NCBI GenBank assembly: GCA_038030265.1
Contig: CM075939.1
Span: 33,337,253 to 33,401,252 of the forward strand
DNA from: Corythucha ciliata
Lineage: Eukaryota; Arthropoda; Insecta; Hemiptera; Tingidae
Length of the DNA stretch: 64,000 nt
Reading direction: 5' to 3'
How positions within the stretch are numbered: the first letter of the stretch is position 1; the number at the start of each line of letters is the position of its first letter. Shown here in pieces: positions 1-9,722 of this stretch. Both the position numbers and the translations under genes were made by a program. The notes below the pieces were generated by a model. It had not been told where the DNA came from, did not search any database, and saw only the letters and a list, made by a program, of their open reading frames with translations.

Positions 1-585
1 GGGAGAAAATAGGGGTTGCAATGGTCAAAAAATCACTATAAATCGCCAGTTGATTCTACAAGTGTCATATTCAGTACGTATACTCCATGTTAGAGTAGCC
101 TTTGATTCCCATTTTAATTTTTTGAAAAAGTCGGAGGGGAGGGGGTGTTGCTCCCGGAGTGGAAGTAAGCGTGTGGTCTTGTTAGCACGATAACTCTCGA
201 AGAAATCAATTTAGCGGAACGCGCTTTGGCAAAAAAATCAGTAGTCATAAGACACCAGTCGGTATTGCATTTGGGCCAAATCGGTCAAGGTGGTGGGGGA
301 GAAAATAGGGCTTGAAATGGTAAAAAATCACCAGTTGATTCTAGACGCATGATATTCGGTACGTATACTCCATGTTAGACTAGCCTTTGATTCCCATTTT
401 AATTTTTTGAAAAAGTCGAGGGGGAGGGGGTGGTGCCCCCGGGTGGAAGTAAGTGTGTGGTCTTGTTAGCACGAAAACTCTCGTAGAAATTAATTTAGCG
501 GAACGCGCTTTATCAAAAAAAATCAGTAGTCATAAGACACCGGTCGGTATTGCATTTGGGCCGAATCGGTCAAGGGAAAAGAAAA
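1..585 (+). repeat. Tandem ~290 bp satellite, two units
   Basis: Two direct copies lie head to tail: unit 1 runs from 1 to about 296 and unit 2 from about 297 to 585. Both carry, in the same order, GGGAGAAAATAGGG, a CCAGTTGATTCTA stretch, CTCCATGTTAGA, a G-rich block, GTTAGCACGA, TTTAGCGGAACGCGCTTT and CATAAGACACC. A third, inverted copy is at about 25640-25935. Small open frames here have no family signature and look accidental. Confidence 0.85.
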
Positions 586-2220
586 TGAAGACAACAATAT
601 TTCTTGGGACTTTCAGACATTTTCTTTTTTTTTTTTCTTTTTTTTTGTATTCAAAGGTAAGAAATATGCGATGAGGGACTGCTTGATTCCTTTGATTTAC
701 AACAGCTGCTTATTGAGTTGATCGCGAACTTCAAAACAAAGCCAAGATTGAACCGTATACCTTTGTACTATAGATTCCTCCGGGGAATAAGTTTCACGGC
801 GATAAACGAGCTCAAAATTCAGATTTCCATTGGTTTGGTTCCACGATAACAACTTTTGACAAGAGCTCAAATAACAGAGCAATTGAAGCGAGAAACACCC
901 CTTTCCCCACCTTTTCTACTTCCAACCCTTCAACTATCATCAAAACCACTCGGCAAACCACCATTTGCCCTTATCTGACAATAAACGTCTCGATTTTCCT
1001 AGTCTGAAATTACCGGGTTTTTATTTTTTTTTTTTTCTGTCTCATTTTTACCGTTTTAAACGTCCCCTTCTTCCATCTCATACCGATCAGTGTCTAGCTC
1101 TTACCTGTGTCTCCTATTAGTGAGCCACAGCGAAGAAAACGTGAGTCCTCCTAAAATCATTTGCCGTTGAAGCTCTCGATCTAATTAGAAAATATCTTTG
1201 CCACACCCTTTTCTTCACCTCAATCAACATTGTCGAATGTAACGAAAATGTTCCCGTATTTTTATTTATTTGTTCTCTCCTTTCTCTATTAAGGCACCGC
1301 CATGGAATCATTAGGACCACATGTCGCTTAGGAAAACGACCGTGATCACCGTGTGCGGGAATCAGGAGCCTCTTTAACTTATTGAATACAAATGAAAGCA
1401 CCGTCTTTTTGTGGTTTTCTTAATGGAAAGGAATTAAAAATGGCATTTGCATTTTATTTTTAGCTCAAGCTGGGACTGCAGTTGTCCCACTTTATTGTGT
1501 CGAAGACCTCACCCACCCCTCACGGCTGACTTAATTCCCTGAAGTCAGTCACAGTTTAATTCAAAATTACAATTTTCATTTATTTTTACTTCCTAAGCGT
1601 TTTCCCCCTTTTGCAATCTGCATTCTGGATTACTTCGCGTTCAAAATTTGTATATTTGTATTTTTGCTATTTCCCCCCTGCTATTTTTGCTCAAACACAA
1701 TATTGGAGCTAGCAGCGGAGGACCACTGGACGATGCTCTATCTCCCAATCGACAGCCACTGGGAAAAGCCTAGGCACGCCACCGAACTCGGTTTGGTTGC
1801 TCTTTGTCTTTAGGAGACGCAAGAAAATCGGTCAGTTAACCCAACGACGTTCGGGTCAGGTGTGCAGCTGGAATAAGCCCATTCTATTTTTTCGCCACTG
1901 GGAGTGTTTCTGCTCGCGTTTTGACCCTCATGTATACTCTAATAGCTAATTTCCGTAAAGATGACTCTAAACAACACTCCAACAATTTTCAACCGTCGAG
2001 TAAATCGTACACTAGCCCACTGCTCACGGTTAAATCCGGCAAAATCCATGCGCACTCCAATCAAATAAGAATTTTGATACTGCTAACTGCTAATTGCTCC
2101 GTATAGGGGTCTACTCCGGCCGTAACGATATGTATCACGATACACTCCTTGCGCGCTAAACGACAATTGAATTTATTTCTCTACTTGTCCCCAACTCCTG
2201 AAATGGACAGTTTGACAAGC
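586..2220. other. No gene seen; AT-rich non-coding DNA
   Basis: This stretch holds homopolymer T runs (about 622-650 and 1022-1035). The short open frames on both strands lack domain signatures and splice context. I see no RNA gene or complete transposon. Confidence 0.5.
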
Positions 2221-2245
2221 GCCATTGCAGTGCCTGGCGTTTTGC

Positions 2246-2312
2246 AGTGCCATTGCAGCGTGCTGGACTGGTAATCCAGAGGTTGCGGGTTCAAATCCCG
2301 CCGGGGAGCCAT
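2246..2312 (+). tRNA. tRNA-Thr(GGU)-like sequence, 5' half degenerate
   Basis: The anticodon arm is intact: stem CTGGA/TCCAG (2263-2267 with 2275-2279) and a 7-nt loop with T33 and anticodon GGT. The T arm is also intact: GCGGG/CCCGC around a TTCAAAT loop (2285-2301), which matches a pol III B box. A run of T follows at once and could terminate transcription. The 5' acceptor and D arm are not recognisable; that side has a repeated GCCATTGCAG word instead. This is probably a tRNA pseudogene or the head of a tRNA-derived SINE. Confidence 0.5.
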
Positions 2313-3245
2313 TTTTTCTCGAAACTCGAATTGTGTTGGGCTATGCCCTTCCATCGTCGTCCGGATAACATCAGTTTAATTAATTTATTAATTAAAAATA
2401 CCGGCGACAGAAATATTCATTATATCCATCATATAATAAAGGTTCAAACCGTCTTTCACACCCTTTTATGTCTAGGTAGAAAGGGTGAAAATAGCTACCA
2501 GGTCTCAGGTGAGAGATTATGCAATAAAATGGGTTTGTGTTGAAGGGGGTTCGGTTCAGTTGGGCAGGGACGTTTGTTTGACAACAAAAGCATAAACAAA
2601 ACAGACCGACGGCATGCCGAAAACTAATTTTTCAAACTTACTGATTTTTTGAATGTGAAGTCAGTTAGGACTAGATTTTTTCATGAACACCATACCTACT
2701 TCCTTTCCCTACGGGAACAAGGAAGTATAAACAGTAACAGAGTTTGGGAATTTGCTTTGGCAGTTGTTCTTCTCGCATTATTTGGACTTAAGGCGAAAAA
2801 ATAATAACAACAAATATGAGACAGGTTGGATGAAGAGGAGGAGCGAATGAAGAATTGGCCGTACGACGTTTTCTTGATAAACAAGAGAGTTTTTTTTTTT
2901 TTATTTCACTCTTCTTTTCATAGAGTTGAATTTTATGAGTTCGTCGATCATTTCTTTTCAATCTTTAAGTTAGTGCGGTGTTGAAAGGATCGAAGGCAGC
3001 TTTGCTGAACTCAACGGCAAGTATATGATTAATTAGATTATATGCCTACCTATGTAGAAATATTGGCCCCCTCCCTACCACACTTCTATCCAGGAACGTA
3101 AAGTGACATTTTTGCTGACCGAAGAGTTTTTTTTTTTTTTTTTTCCTTTTTACCGGGCTCTTATAGGAGCAGGAAGGGGATACGACTGAAAATAATAATT
3201 TTGTAGTAAAATATTGTGAAACCAGTTTTAATACACCTTTAATTC
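2313..3245. other. No gene seen
   Basis: AT-rich sequence with T homopolymers near 2890 and 3129-3144. No open frame shows a recognisable domain, and no terminal repeats were found. Confidence 0.5.
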
Positions 3246-3249
3246 ACAC

Positions 3250-3625
3250 AAGCAGGGTTTATTGTAAAGCGCAGGAAAAATTCTATCGTGTGACGCCAGT
3301 CTGTTCAATTCAAAGGTAGTACTGGTCATATTAGTTACTGCATTTTCAAAGTTGTCCAATAAACATGAACCGTACAGTCCTTTCATTAGTATAACGGGAG
3401 CAATACGTCCCTCTAGTCATAATTTCACAGGACGCCCATCGACGACCAAAGCATGAAGAGGCGTCGGTTTATTTTATGGAGTGGTAAAGGGGTGGGCTTG
3501 AAGGGTATAGGGGCACTTTGTTGAAAACAGCCGTGTGTGGGAGGGGGGTTTATTGTGAAGCAGAGGGAAAATACTAAATTTTATCGTGTGACGCAAGTCT
3601 GCTCAATGGTAGTACTGGTGATGAA
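3250..3625 (+). repeat. Imperfect direct repeat pair, ~300 bp period
   Basis: A block at about 3252-3330 recurs at about 3546-3622. Shared words are GGGTTTATTGT, TCTATCGTGTGACGC (TTTATCGTGTGACGC in the second copy), AGTCTG and GGTAGTACTGG. It resembles a degenerate two-unit tandem repeat. No coding signal was seen. Confidence 0.6.
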
Positions 3626-3810
3626 TGAAGATTTCGGTTCAAGGCAAGGAGGTGGACAAACCAAAACACTCCTGTCGTGACGACGCGGGTCTGTTACGCC
3701 TCCCCATTTTTTTAGTCATTCTTTCACGTGTCGTCCTCACTTATTTTCGTGGCGATTTTATACCAGGCATAACCGAAATAACCTCAATGAGAACCGAAGT
3801 TTTTCATATA

Positions 3811-4975
3811 GGTATCGTCTCTCCACAATAATTTATTTTATTACACAGGACCGGTTTCGACCTACTCTAGGTCATTTTCAACTGCGAATATAATAACATC
3901 GAGAAAACACATGAAATACAAACAAAACAAATGAATAACAATTAATAAATACCTGCTTCTGAAGAGATTATGTGCGGGGGAACCCCTTGTCAACCGATAT
4001 AAACACGAGAACTCACCATTATTAAATAAAATTTTTGATCGGTACACTTTCTTTCACGTTCATTCGGACGTAATAACCACACGACTTATCGATATGCCGC
4101 ATTCAATGCATTGGTCCATCAATTGCTTCGCTACCCACTCGATAATTCGGAGTATACCAAGGAGGTAGAGAGTATCCGCCACATTGCTGAAGCCAATAGG
4201 TTCGATACATCGATCGTAGATAGGATCGTCCGTAAAAAGAAAAAACGGCAACTCCTCCTCCAGATTAATCCGGGTTTTGGATCAGCACCGGATGACAGTT
4301 AGAAGTTGGATACCCCTTCCATATACATTGGTGGTTTATCTACAAGGTTGGCCAGGGTCCTTCGGGCACATGGATACCGAACCGCATTCAGGAGCGGTAA
4401 TTCCTTGGCAGGCGTCATAAGCCGTGGCAAGGATAAGTGCCCAGTTAGTGAGAGGAGCGGTATATATAGGTTGGAGTGTACTGGCTGTGGAGCGGCCTAC
4501 TGTGGACGGACTGTGAGAAAGTTTAAAACAAAATTCAAGGAGCAGTGCAATGACGGGAATGGACATAAGGCCCAGATCCTAATCTCGGTAAACCAAACGA
4601 GCTACATTAACAAACTGGAAAATCTGTTTATATACAGAGAGCTCAATAACTCTGCCCTTTGCTTGAATGAAAGGAATGAATGCTCCTTCTCCCCCCTACT
4701 CCCTGTAATAGATTACGTCCGAATGAACGTGAAAGAAGGTGTACCGATCAAAAATTTTATTTAATAATGGTGAGGTCTCATGTTTATATCGGTTGACAAG
4801 GGGTTCCCCCGCACATAATCTCTTTAGAAGCAGGTATTTATTAATTGTTATTCATTTGTTTTGTTTGTATTTCATGTGTTTTCTCGATGTTATTATATTC
4901 GCAGTTGAAAATGACCTAGAGTAGGTCGAAACCGGCCCTGTGTAATAAAATAAATTATTGTGGAGAGACGATACC
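3811..4975 (+). mobile_element. Penelope-like foldback element (PLE-1)
   Basis: A 265 bp arm at 3811-4075 is the inverted copy of 4711-4975; the pairing offset stays constant from end to end, so the arms have no net indels. Between them is the 3' part of a Penelope-like ORF with a GIY-YIG endonuclease. The right arm is the natural 3' end of the element and the left arm is the same 3' end inverted. Each arm carries a short stem, GACCT/AGGTC, followed by GAAACCGG. Weaker similarity extends about 12 bp beyond each arm. The HNF4-like gene starts 100 bp further right. Confidence 0.85.
4111..4764 (+). pseudogene. Penelope-like RT C-terminus and GIY-YIG endonuclease, broken
   Basis: The first frame (4111-4302) carries the linker typical of Penelope polyproteins, with the IRHIAEANRFD and IVDRIVRKKKK segments. 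A frame change at about 4300 leads into a second frame (to 4764) with GIYRLEC, a CTGCGAAYCGRT stretch (the YIG position reads YCG) and KFKTKFKEQ, matching the GIY-YIG nuclease of Penelope-like elements. The reverse transcriptase core is absent, so this is a 5'-truncated copy. The family call is confident; activity is very unlikely because of the truncation and frame break. Confidence 0.85.
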
Positions 4976-5074
4976 TTTTTGAAAAACAGTCAATAACTCC
5001 ACTATACCGCCCAACTCACTCCTTTGAGAGCGATTACGTCATCAATGAGAACCCTTTTCCATTAAGGCACAGAC

Positions 5075-6545
5075 ATGTCTACTCAAAAATCGACTATAAA
5101 GAAAAATTCGAAGCAGCACTGCATGATTTGCGGCGATACGGCGACTGGGAAACACTACGGAGCATTCTCCTGCGATGGTTGCAAAGGCTTCTTCAGGCGA
5201 TCCGTTCGTAAGAATCACTTGTACAAATGCAGGTTTTCAAGAAATTGCATCGTTACGAAGCATCACAGGAATCGATGCCGCTTTTGTCGATTCAGAAAAT
5301 GTCTGAGCTCGGGGATGCAAAAAGACGGTAGCTAAAATTTTACTGTCTTCGGCATATTACGACCTCGAACGTTAACGTATAAATATGCATTTTTCAATAT
5401 TTGTTTTCGTATGCAAGCCGTACAAAACGAGAGGGATAAAATAAAATACCAGCACTCAAGGAGAAAACGAATGCAAATGCGAGGTCTATCTGTTTCGATT
5501 CTTGTAGAAGCGGAAAGTATCATCAAGGCTTTGTGTGCCTCGGATGTAGTAAGTATTAAAATGTGACTAGGCCTTTTTGGACCCTTTAACAATATTATTA
5601 TTATTATTATTATTAGCAATCCGAAGACATCGACAGAAGTGTCAGTGTAAAGGCAACAATTTCAAACGTCTGCCGGGCGCACCAGGTTCACATTGTGAAA
5701 TTTGTTGAGTGGTCCAAAAGCATTCCCGTGTTCAATAACATAATTCTTGATGATCAGGTAAATAATATATTACTTTATTAATTGGCTCCTAAGTGAAAGT
5801 TTATGTTTCGCTTTCGTGTTTCACAAGATGGAACTAATACGTACCCGTGTCACCGAGCACCTTCTGCTTGATTCGTTTAACTCATCTGCCACATATAGCA
5901 ACTTATTTCAAATGGTTGATAATGGCCAAGAAGAACCTGAAGGTATACTTTTTATTTTTGACTTTAATAAATCGACTTTTTCTAATGAACCGATTATTAT
6001 CCGTTTCAGAAATGAACGACCATTTGACACCCACCTTGGTTTCCAGAGTAATAAACGAAGTGTATGCACCACTAAAGGAATTGCAGATCGACGAAGTCGA
6101 ACTTGCGTGCCTTAAGGCCATTATCCTTTTTGACCCAAGTAGGGGACGTCAAAACGGAATCCTCTGAAATTATGAAGATATGACACTTAACCCCCTCTCA
6201 CACTTTTTTCAGACACTCAAGCTTTGTACAACTCTAAGAAAGTCGACCTGATAAGGAAATGCATTCTAATCATGCTCGAAGAGTATGTAGCGGATAAAGA
6301 GGGCGCCCCTAGCGGGCGAATGGGTGAAATTCTATTGGTCATACCAAATCTGCAATCGATCGGAGGATCAATTCTTCAGGAAATAATGCTGGCGAAGACT
6401 TTACAAGGGAAATCTTACGATGATATCCTGAATGACATATTTATAGGGGAGTTCGACGATATCGGTAAGTCACTGTAATAACGATGGTAAACCCACTAAA
6501 TAACCTGTTGACTTTCGATTTTCAGCGTTGAGCAGTGAGGTCTAA
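5075..6545 (+). CDS. HNF4-like nuclear receptor (NR2A type), seven exons
   Basis: Inferred exons are 5075-5327, 5418-5548, 5617-5757, 5828-5942, 6010-6138, 6213-6464 and 6526-6545. All six introns (61-90 bp) are GT-AG, and the joined length of 1041 nt is an exact multiple of three (346 codons plus stop). Exon 1 holds the DNA-binding domain: CMICGD, P-box [11 protein letters not shown], then a second finger C-x5-C-x9-C-x2-C ending CRFRKC. Exon 2 continues AVQNERDKI, an HNF4 hallmark. Exons 3-6 form the ligand-binding domain, with [50 protein letters not shown] and a terminal ILNDIFIG in place of the HNF4 AF-2 helix. An in-frame stop at 5063 supports the ATG at 5075, although a possible acceptor AG at 5071-5072 allows an upstream exon. 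The protein lacks the long N-terminal and F regions of HNF4. It should be a nuclear DNA-binding transcription factor; its targets and ligand are unknown. Confidence 0.9.
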
Positions 6546-7440
6546 GCGGAGCCAGCGCCTGAAAGTTGTTTACACCGTGCTACTTATGAGAAGTCAAAGT
6601 TTTTATTTATTATATGCGCTAAAGAGAACATAATTGATTTTCAAACCCGTTCAAACTTTTTTAAACATTTTCCTAAATTCAAAACCCTTTAAAGCCTAGT
6701 ATTTGGTCGTTCAGTCGTTTTTAAATGTAGGGGAGGGTTGCCCAGGAGAATCTAACTCCTACCAGTGCGATATAAAAGGATGAGCAAGATGAAATTGGGG
6801 CCTATTCACTAAAATGAGAAGCGCTAATTATTATTGTTGTTGTGCTAATTATTACAAAGGCACTACCTAGGCACCGTAATAACGTTCATTTCCTTTGTCT
6901 GTTATCATTTAGCTACCCCTTAGTGCCTATTGTGGGGCGCTACCAGAGTTAAGACTCTATAAGTTCCTCACGAACTCATAGTACACACTTATAGTACTGA
7001 CAGTCGCCATGAATGGTCCCCCCTCCATTCGCGGATCAAATAGATTTGATATCTCCCATTCGCTGCTCCGGTTGGTTGTGTATAGGTTACGCTCACAAGA
7101 CTTCCCCTCTCCAAAGAACCACATATGGTGGATATTTTCAGTACCTGCAGTGTGGAACAATAGCTCTGTTCGTGAACCTGATCTAGGGTGCACCAGCGCA
7201 CCCAAAGCGTTCGTGAGAAATGAGGGCATGTTTGGGCAAGCTGGGGCAGGCTGGTGTCAAGATGAGCGGTGGTGAGAAACTGGTGGTGGTGGTTAGAGAC
7301 TGGGGGCTGTGGGAGACAGAGAAGGTAACACAGCTGTTTGAGTTTGTTGAGGTTATATTATTGTTTCAATAAATTAAAAGGTAGTGTGTTTGTTACTCCT
7401 CATCAAGAAGCATGTCTTCACCTGAAAACTTGAAAAGTCA
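6546..7440. other. No gene seen downstream of the receptor
   Basis: No canonical AATAAA was found close to the stop codon at 6543-6545. Overlapping small open frames at 6957-7275 exist on both strands, but none has a recognisable domain. I treat the stretch as non-coding. Confidence 0.45.
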
Positions 7441-8120
7441 TCCTGATTTTCCCATGACCACACCTTTTAAATTTATTGTCGAAAGAACAAATGCCCGCGA
7501 AATTAGCGCTTGAAAAAGTCGAACCCAAGGGGTTTTGAAAGAGCAAAAGTCCCTAAAATTGGAGTTTGACCGAGCCGAATCTGCAAAATTAGGTTTTGAT
7601 GTGGGGTAATACGGGGATTCGAACCCCGGCTCACTTGGTTACGAAGTGCGTTTCGTATCCATTACACCATCAATGCGCGCTCGAATTGACCAAACCTGTA
7701 GAAATGATTTCAGAAAGAGCCAAACCAACGAAATTTGCTTTTTGAAATAGTGAATAAAATATGAAATTGCTATTTAAAGGAGGCAAATTCGCAAAACTTG
7801 GATTTCGTAAGAGCCTAATCGGATTGTTATAAGTCAAATCCAGTAAATTATTGAATGAGCCAAATCGGTTTTAAACCTGCGAAAATGATTTCATTAAGAG
7901 CTAAACCATGAAATTTGGTATTTAAAAAATTCGTGAAAATTCGGTTTGAGACAGCAAAAATCCATGATATTGGGTATTGTAGACACTAAATCTGAGAAAT
8001 TTTGTTATGGTACAGCGAAAATCACTGTTTTTTCGTAGTTTAGAATACAGGAGCTAAAGCCAGAATAGTGGCAAAATTCGGCAAATTTCGAATGTGGCTA
8101 ATAACATTTCTTTTGATGTA
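7440..8120 (-). repeat. Degenerate short-period satellite (type A), minus orientation
   Basis: Variants of AAATTNGGTTTTGAA, GAGCCAAA and CCNNGAAATTTGG recur every ~30-40 bp with heavy divergence. On the complementary strand these read as AATTTCGC...TTGGCTC, the words seen in plus orientation at 26.1, 45.5 and 49.7 kb. A tRNA-like sequence lies inside at 7602-7675. Confidence 0.65.
7602..7675 (-). tRNA. tRNA-like sequence with intact A and B boxes, acceptor unpaired
   Basis: On the minus strand TGGTGTAATGG (7659-7669) fits the pol III A box at every position and GGTTCGAATCC (7615-7625) fits the B box exactly. The T arm is perfect and an anticodon-like arm CACTT/AAGTG is present (7632-7648). 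The best-placed anticodon is CGT, but the loop does not have standard geometry, and the two acceptor strands do not pair. I judge this a tRNA pseudogene or SINE head rather than a working tRNA gene. Confidence 0.5.
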
Positions 8121-8175
8121 TACTTTGAGGATTCGAAGAGTCCGCAATGATACGGGGTGGCAAACATTTTTTTTA
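8040..8175 (-). repeat. Dispersed ~120 bp repeat, copy 1
   Basis: Read on the minus strand this matches 57967-58090 on the plus strand. Shared words include TTTGCCACCCCGTATC, TTGCGGACT, CGAATTTTGCC and CTATTCTG. No terminal repeats or coding content were seen. Confidence 0.65.
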
Positions 8176-9691
8176 GGGTGGGTAAACGATGGCCAACTCG
8201 TCTCTACAAGGATGAAAAAATTGGCCTAACGGGGTCTCCAATACTATGTAGTTTTATGTGCTGAGTCGATAAAAATAAATCTAAAGCTCGTGGGATGATT
8301 ACTTCTCGAGTTGTAGCATAATTTGTACGAAACAACATTGTTTTTTGGCTTGATTAGGTTCAAAAAGTCCTCACTCTCTACATTTAGTAATGCAGTTGTT
8401 TCAGTTGTCGTAGCTGAAGTTGTTTTTGGGGCTGAATCCAACGCACGGTGGCAGATTCTCTGAGGTCAATATTCTTTGACTTTGAGTTATGAATGAAAAT
8501 AGGTACCCGAAAATAAGCAATTTTTTCTATACTTTCTAATGGGCCCTGAAAATTTATATTATGAATTTGACAGGACTAACCATGTTCTCTTATCTTATGA
8601 AGCTTTTTGTGCGGAATCGAATGAGCTGTGGTAGGCGTCGCTGAGACCATTATGAACCATTTTTCAACATGGAAAACCCGCTGTTTTGGCTATGAAACCT
8701 TGTAGTACGTGGTATATTAATGTTTTAACGGTAAATGTTTGCCTTGAATTGGCAACACCAATCTTGAAATCAAAGATTAAAACTGGCAGGATTTTGAACT
8801 TTCCCACTTGAACGTGACGTCACTGCACTGTAAAAAGAACTAGTGGTAAATGTTTTCTCCGTTGTTTTGAAGCATTTTTTAAAAATATAGAACGTTATTT
8901 TGTGGCTAGTTCAATAGGGATCGGACACGGCAACGTTGCCATAGAAATCCCGCCCCCGCCGGTCTATCAAAGCATACGTGGCATCCAAGAATCTACCAAT
9001 CATGTTCGAGAAAACTTGGATGCCAAACAAAAGGTGTCCGATTCCCGATACCTTTAGCCTCTGTTTACAATTTGTGACTGTGACGTCACATCCCTATTTT
9101 TCATCTTTTCATTTTTCTGCGTGGGAGTGGGGCAAAAAAAGTTTTCAAGTGTTTTTTTCGTGATCATTTCATTCTGATAACTCATTTTCCACGCATTTTA
9201 ATTTTTTTTTATTTTTTCAGAAAATGGTCCATTCGTTCCCCACTAGATATCATCAATTCTGAATCTTCCTTTTTCCCTAAAAATTGAATACCCCCTTCTC
9301 TTTTTGTAAAAGTTCGTAGCGCAGCGCCCCTCTTCCCATTATTCGGTGCTACTATTATCACATCAGTATCACGTAGCTGATGGCTCTGCAGCGGTAGACG
9401 TCAGACTAGCCTTCAGAGGTCGGATTATATGGTAAATTAGTATGAGTGGTGTCGAGTATTGGGTCCGAGAGGTCAATCTATCTAATGAAGGGGCAATGGA
9501 AGATTCAGTCAGTATCATTATGTATGCATTCTGTCAAAACATTGTTATGTGCTGCATTATTATGCTAATACGGAACAGTAGTCCAATGATTTATTATTTC
9601 AGTCTGAGTGTAATTAATTGACGATAAAAATAGTAAAATTTAAATGCGAGTGAAAGCCACCAAGAATCGTTATCCTTCCTTACCCTACAAA

Positions 9692-9722
<31 letters not shown>

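Noticed and set aside
6957..7275. Overlapping 90- and 88-codon frames on opposite strands
   Set aside because: No recognisable domain on either strand, and overlapping openness on both is weak evidence for coding.
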